From NCBI GenBank assembly GCA_963787415.1, contig CAWBCO010000007.1:310001-374000 (forward strand): 64,000 bases of DNA, in the 5' to 3' direction. Of this stretch, positions 60,343-64,000 are shown in pieces. Position numbers and translations under genes: made by a program. Every line of letters starts with the position of its first letter. The stretch's first letter is position 1. Source of the DNA: CAVUWL01 sp963787415. Its GTDB lineage: Bacteria; Actinomycetota; Thermoleophilia; Solirubrobacterales; 70-9. Under the pieces are notes generated by a model that ran no database searches, had not been told where the DNA came from, and saw only the letters and a program-made list of their open reading frames with translations.

Positions 60343-61808
60343 GGTGAGAGCAGGTAGTTGAGGAGCGGAGCCGTGCCCCCACTCCTGGTAGCAGAGCTGC
60401 TCGCGCCAGGGTGTTCGCTGGCAGGAGTTTCTGGCGATGTCGACGGGGCAGCGGTTGTTCCCCCCGCCTTCGCCTGGAGGCGTTCGAAGCGTCGGTAAAG
60501 AGCCGCGGTGCTAGCCCCCGAAGACCTCGCTCCGGAGCCGGTGAAATTGGCGTCACATTCACCGGTTGCGGCAGCTGCGTAGTCGAGGCAGTTGCTGAGG
60601 ATGATCAGGGTCCGACCGAAGTGTCCGTACTGGTCAAAGCCGTTGAGCGTTGCTGTCGTGTTGTAGATCAGTTCGACGAGGCCGTTAAATCCTCCAGTTT
60701 CCTTCGTGCTGGCGAAGAAGCTGCTGAGACTGCTCGTGGGCCCGACGCCGCTGCGCGCGACTTCGGCGGCTTTTTTGACAACCGGGTCGGCTTCGCGCAG
60801 CTTCGGACCGGCGATCGCGCCGCTGGCGCCAAGGCTCTTCAGCGATACCGTGGAAGCGGCGGTGAACGGGGTCAGGGTTCGGGTCGCATCGGTCAGCGCC
60901 GGGGCCGCCTTGCCGAGGTCGGCGAATACCGGGGTTGCCGCATCGGAGAAGCCCTGGAGGCTATGCATCGTCAGTCGGAACTGATTGAGGAAACGAGGGA
61001 ACTTCTGCAGCGAAGCTTCCAGCGCCGCGCCGCGTTCGGAGCTGGCCTGAGCGGCGGCGCCAGCGTTGGCGAGAAAACCAGCAACGTGGGCTCGCTCGCG
61101 GGAGAGAGGACGCAGAATCGTCTCGGAATCGCTGGCCAACTGGGCGAGCCGGTCGCGCTGATCGTTGAGGACGCCGAGCAGGGTATCGACGTCGCGCAAG
61201 ACTGGGTTGGCGCGTTCGACAACTTCTTCCAGACTCTTGCCACGGGCGGCGAAACCGGTGCCGAGTTCATTGAGGATCAGTCGGAAGCGCTGCGCATAGG
61301 GAAGAGTCTGAATGTCATTGATCAGGTCAACGTCAACGCTCGTGCTGTTGTTCTCCACCGGCAGCAGGTACTGGCCCGCACCTGGGCGGCCGGCTGGGAT
61401 CCGTTCCAATGGTGGCGGTAGCTTTGAGCCAGGTGCGCGCGGCAGAGTCGGATTGCAATCGACGTACTTCTCTCCGATCAGGGACTGCGGACGAATCAGG
61501 CAGCTGGCATCGCTACGAAAATCCTCAAACCCGGGGTCGCTGATTTCCATTACGACCACCGCTTTGGCCGGCATCGAAACCGCCTTGCCATTGCGATAGG
61601 CATTGAGTTCGCCCGGCATTGACACTCCGACGGACTGGATCGTGCCCGCGTCTGCCCCCGCGATCCGAACCTGCTCGCCCTGGACCAGGAAGTCGCCATT
61701 GTCGAAGTAGGCGCGGACCAGGTAGCCGTTGCTGCCACCACCGGAGATCAGCACGATCGCCACCACCACTGCGGCGACCAGGGCGATTGTGAGCAGTGCT
61801 TTCCTCAT
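60339..61808 (-). CDS. MCE/MlaD-family protein, second gene of mce operon
   Basis: The protein of 489 residues starts at ATG 61808 (MRKALLTIAL), which overlaps the first gene's stop. It has an N-terminal helix (TIALVAAVVVAIVLI) and an MCE domain (QGEQVRIAGADAGTIQSVGV and RPQSLIGEKYVDCNPTLP), with an additional Cys pair inside the domain that the other five lack. The helical region is followed by the C-terminal Cys (SNCLDYA and GECDANF) and a Ser/Thr/Pro-rich tail. Confidence 0.9.
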   Translation of the reverse strand: MRKALLTIALVAAVVVAIVLISGGGSNGYLVRAYFDNGDFLVQGEQVRIAGADAGTIQSVGVSMPGELNAYRNGKAVSMPAKAVVVMEISDPGFEDFRSDASCLIRPQSLIGEKYVDCNPTLPRAPGSKLPPPLERIPAGRPGAGQYLLPVENNSTSVDVDLINDIQTLPYAQRFRLILNELGTGFAARGKSLEEVVERANPVLRDVDTLLGVLNDQRDRLAQLASDSETILRPLSRERAHVAGFLANAGAAAQASSERGAALEASLQKFPRFLNQFRLTMHSLQGFSDAATPVFADLGKAAPALTDATRTLTPFTAASTVSLKSLGASGAIAGPKLREADPVVKKAAEVARSGVGPTSSLSSFFASTKETGGFNGLVELIYNTTATLNGFDQYGHFGRTLIILSNCLDYAAAATGECDANFTGSGARSSGASTAALYRRFERLQAKAGGTTAAPSTSPETPASEHPGASSSATRSGGTAPLLNYLLSP

Positions 61809-63205
61809 GGACCCGGAGGCGCGTCGGCAGGGTTGCACTGGGACGGAGAGACGCCGGAACCGGCGAAGGGCGGTTCGACGAAGGGGTTGGAGTTGTCGGG
61901 CGCTGACTGGGCAGCGCCTCCCGGACAGCGGCGATGGATGCCCGCCGATGACCCAAACGCTTCGAACTGTTGACTTGGCTTGATCGGTTCCAGCGTGCCA
62001 GCGCTATCGGTGAACAGATTCTGGTCGGCGGTCGCAACCCTTACGTAATTTCCGTTTCCGTCGTAATAACCCGAGGCCAGTCCGAGCTTGCCGAAGCCGT
62101 TGAAGATGTCGGGCGTGTAGGCGCGGGCGAAGTTGAGCGTGGGCTGGAAGGCCGTGATCGCACCCTGGGCGTTGGGGAAAGCCTTGGCGGCGAGCTGTTG
62201 GACACTGGGAAGGGCGGCGAACAGGTCGGCAGCGTCGTTGGCTGGCCCGGGCCGATGCACGGTAAGGCGGAGGTTCTTAAAGACCGGAATCGCGGAGTTA
62301 ACAACAGGACGGAGTTCTTCCAGGAAGGGCGCGAGATTCTTGGTTGCCGGCTTGGCGGTATTGACGAGCGGTTCGAGGTCACCGAGGGCGGCGCGCAGGT
62401 TGACGAAGGTCGTATTGCTTTGCCGCAAAACCGGCGGCAGCTCCTGAAGGGTGCTGTCGAGAGCGACGTTTTGGCTGGCGATCGCGCCAAATGCGGTGTC
62501 CGCATTTGAAACCGCATTTGACAGCTGGCTGCCGCGCTCTGAGACAACCGTGGCGAGCTTGCTGGAGCTGACGATGAAACGAGCGAAGAGGTTTTCATCA
62601 GAGGTCAGCTCATGCACGAAGGCGCTGGTGCGATTTAGCGCCGGACCGAAATACTTATAGGTCTGGTTCGCGTCCTTGCCGCGGCCCGCGTAAATGGCGG
62701 CGTTGCCCTGGACGAACTCGGCAAGGCCGCGGCGCACACTGGGCGGGAAGGTGTTGAAGAACTGGTCAATATCGATTGGAGTGGTGGTCGAAGCCAGGCC
62801 GAGCGTCCCCCCTTCTGGCAGGGCCGGATTGCTGTTGGGGCCGGGGCTGATCGATACGTAGTGGTTGGCAACCCCCGAAAGCGAGGTCGCCCGGATCACC
62901 GCCGTGCTCCCCTGGTGCAGCTGCTGGCTGAGGCTGATCTGGACGCTGGCGAGATTGTTTTTGGTCAGTTCGATCGTTTCCACCGAGCCGACCGGCGAGC
63001 CGCCGATCAGGACCTGGTTGTCTTCGACCAGCTGCCCCGCGTTTTGAAACACGAGGTCGTACTTGTAGCCGCCGCCGCCGCCGAAAAGGACGACGCCGAG
63101 CGCGATCACAACGATCACAAGCGCCGCGATCACCGCGATTCGGGCGGGAGTGAACCCCCGGCTGGGCGCCGGACTTTTCTCCTCGCCTAAGGAATTAGCA
63201 GCCAC
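61805..63205 (-). CDS. MCE/MlaD-family protein, first gene of mce operon
   Basis: The protein of 466 residues begins at GTG 63205. It has an N-terminal helix (IAVIAALVIVVIALGVVLFG) and an MCE domain (EDNQVLIGGSPVGSVETIEL and LSGVANHYVSISPGPNSNP). The helical rod and a C-terminal region with two Cys (HRRCPGG and SPSQCNPAD) complete it. No YrbE permease precedes it; the nearest upstream gene is an MMPL protein 320 bases away. It is presumably the first gene transcribed in the operon. Confidence 0.9.
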   Translation of the reverse strand: MAANSLGEEKSPAPSRGFTPARIAVIAALVIVVIALGVVLFGGGGGYKYDLVFQNAGQLVEDNQVLIGGSPVGSVETIELTKNNLASVQISLSQQLHQGSTAVIRATSLSGVANHYVSISPGPNSNPALPEGGTLGLASTTTPIDIDQFFNTFPPSVRRGLAEFVQGNAAIYAGRGKDANQTYKYFGPALNRTSAFVHELTSDENLFARFIVSSSKLATVVSERGSQLSNAVSNADTAFGAIASQNVALDSTLQELPPVLRQSNTTFVNLRAALGDLEPLVNTAKPATKNLAPFLEELRPVVNSAIPVFKNLRLTVHRPGPANDAADLFAALPSVQQLAAKAFPNAQGAITAFQPTLNFARAYTPDIFNGFGKLGLASGYYDGNGNYVRVATADQNLFTDSAGTLEPIKPSQQFEAFGSSAGIHRRCPGGAAQSAPDNSNPFVEPPFAGSGVSPSQCNPADAPPGP

Positions 63206-63524
63206 GGATCGTCGCTCGCGGTTCCCCGGCCTCCAACCCGGAAGAACGGCGCTGGAATCGTATCCGAGCCACCCCTACGCAAGAGGTTGCCGCGCGGGGA
63301 CTTAACTCGAATTCAACGCGCTTGTTTTGCCACGAAGCACCTGCTTGCACGACTGGCGCTCTCTCACAGTTCCAATCAGTAATCAAGCCTGTGCGCCGAT
63401 GTCTGATTCTGCCCCGAAGGACGGATGGCAAAAGGCTCCAGCACCGCGCTCGGGGTAGAGTTCGTGCCGCTTGGCCGGTCGTCTCTGCGCTTACTTCGGT
63501 CATGAACAGAGCGAGACCCAGCGG
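63206..63524. other. Intergenic region upstream of mce operon
   Basis: About 320 bases lie between the MMPL-family gene and the mce operon, both on the minus strand. No permease remnant or other gene could be read here. The promoter for the mce genes should lie here, unless the MMPL transcript reads through. Confidence 0.4.
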
Positions 63525-64000
63525 TCAGACGTTGAACTTTGGCAAGGCACGCTCCAGGCTGCGCGGCAACCACCAGACCCGCTCGCCGATCAGCAGCATC
63601 AGAGCCGGAAGCAAGACGATCCGCACAACCGTGGCGTCGAGCAGCACCGCCACGGTGAGGCCGATTCCGAGCTGGCTCACGGTCGCGATCGGCGCCCCGG
63701 CAAAGGCAATGAAGACGGCCATCATGATCGCCGCTGCCCCGGTGATCACCCGGGCCGTCTTCTCCAAACCGAACCGGATCGCGGGGCCGTGTTCGCCGTC
63801 GCTGTCATATCGCTCTCGCATCCGACTGAGCAAAAAGACCGCGTAGTCGATCGAGAGCCCGAATATGACTCCAAAGATCGCCACCGCCCCAACCGCGTCG
63901 ACGTAGGTATGGCCACCAAGCGGGAGGTTTGCTGGCACGTTGAAGAGCAGGGTGAGAACGCCGAAGGCAACGCCAACGGTGGCCAGATTGAGGCCGACCG
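63525..64000 (-). CDS. MMPL-family transporter, C-terminal part (runs off window)
   Basis: The frame is open to the right edge of the window. It begins (in the window) VGLNLATVGVAFGVLTLLFN and continues VDAVGAVAIFGVIFGLSIDY, AVFLLSRMRERYDSDGEHGP, RVITGAAAIMMAVFIAFAGA and VLLDATVVRIVLLPALMLLI. These are the last membrane helices of an RND-type MMPL lipid transporter, including the conserved GLSIDYxxFLLxRxxE element. The last residues are LPKFNV before the stop. The N-terminal part lies outside. Its proximity to mce genes hints at lipid export and import, but a link is not proven. Confidence 0.9.
   Translation of the reverse strand, partial: VGLNLATVGVAFGVLTLLFNVPANLPLGGHTYVDAVGAVAIFGVIFGLSIDYAVFLLSRMRERYDSDGEHGPAIRFGLEKTARVITGAAAIMMAVFIAFAGAPIATVSQLGIGLTVAVLLDATVVRIVLLPALMLLIGERVWWLPRSLERALPKFNV

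Noticed and set aside
63195..63503. 102-codon minus-strand frame between the MMPL and mce genes
   Set aside because: It lacks a ribosome site and recognisable content and overlaps the start of the first mce gene; treated as spurious.
1..64000. CRISPR arrays, prophage modules and dedicated defence genes
   Set aside because: No regularly spaced repeats, phage structural genes or defence signatures were found.

Overview
The window looks like a chromosomal segment of a high-GC actinobacterium, most likely a member of the class Thermoleophilia (Solirubrobacterales-like). The reasons are a six-gene mce cluster on a GC-rich chromosome, frequent TTG/GTG starts, a c-di-AMP (ydaO-type) riboswitch in front of a cell-wall endopeptidase, many secreted proteins with Lys/Arg-rich C-terminal tails, and the order rpsF-ssb-rpsR-rplI-membrane protein-dnaB-dnaC-like-purA. 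The taxonomic call is an inference from gene content; no rRNA or tRNA gene was found in the window.

Positions 1 to about 31 kb are accessory. They hold widely spaced metabolic genes (zinc alcohol dehydrogenase, SDR reductase, alpha/beta hydrolase, VOC and cupin proteins), two large regulators that each contain two TetR units, and many secreted proteins (parallel beta-helix, five ASH-type repeats, GH114, GH76, NlpC/P60-like, trypsin-like protease). The region is scarred: a decayed IS5-type transposase between polypurine tracts, a stray TetR helix-turn-helix fragment, a truncated and frameshifted IS1380 transposase with a hairpin over its ribosome binding site, a frameshifted GH76 gene, and a repeat protein interrupted by an in-frame TGA. 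An ISAzo13-type element (30099-31387) sits inside the DUF480/yceH gene. Its imperfect terminal inverted repeats and a 5-bp CATAG target duplication are visible, and removing it restores one reading frame of 215 codons.

Positions about 31.4 to 53 kb are core. In order they hold pyrE with the broken yceH; an L,D-transpeptidase with a CPBP protease; a short MscS-like protein, a class A penicillin-binding protein and a GT-C mannosyltransferase-like protein; an LPG-synthase-type flippase; thiL with a small FlgM-like gene on the other strand; a response regulator/histidine kinase/HtrA operon (MprAB-PepD-like); two trehalose-type glycosyltransferases (GT4 TreT-like and GT20 OtsA-like); the S6-SSB-S18-L9 genes; and DnaB, a DnaC/DnaI-like loader and PurA.

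Positions about 53 to 64 kb hold a secreted protein with a strong terminator, then a six-gene mce operon on the minus strand (63205 to 54448). Every junction in it is a 4-base stop/start overlap. No YrbE permease or ATPase gene accompanies it in the window. An MMPL-family gene runs off the right edge upstream of it. Each of the six Mce proteins carries two cysteines in its C-terminal region.

The observations I rate highest are the reconstructable yceH disruption, the YrbE-less mce operon with paired C-terminal cysteines, the double-TetR regulators and their stray fragment, the riboswitch/TTG-start endopeptidase unit, and the DnaC-like loader next to dnaB in an actinobacterium.
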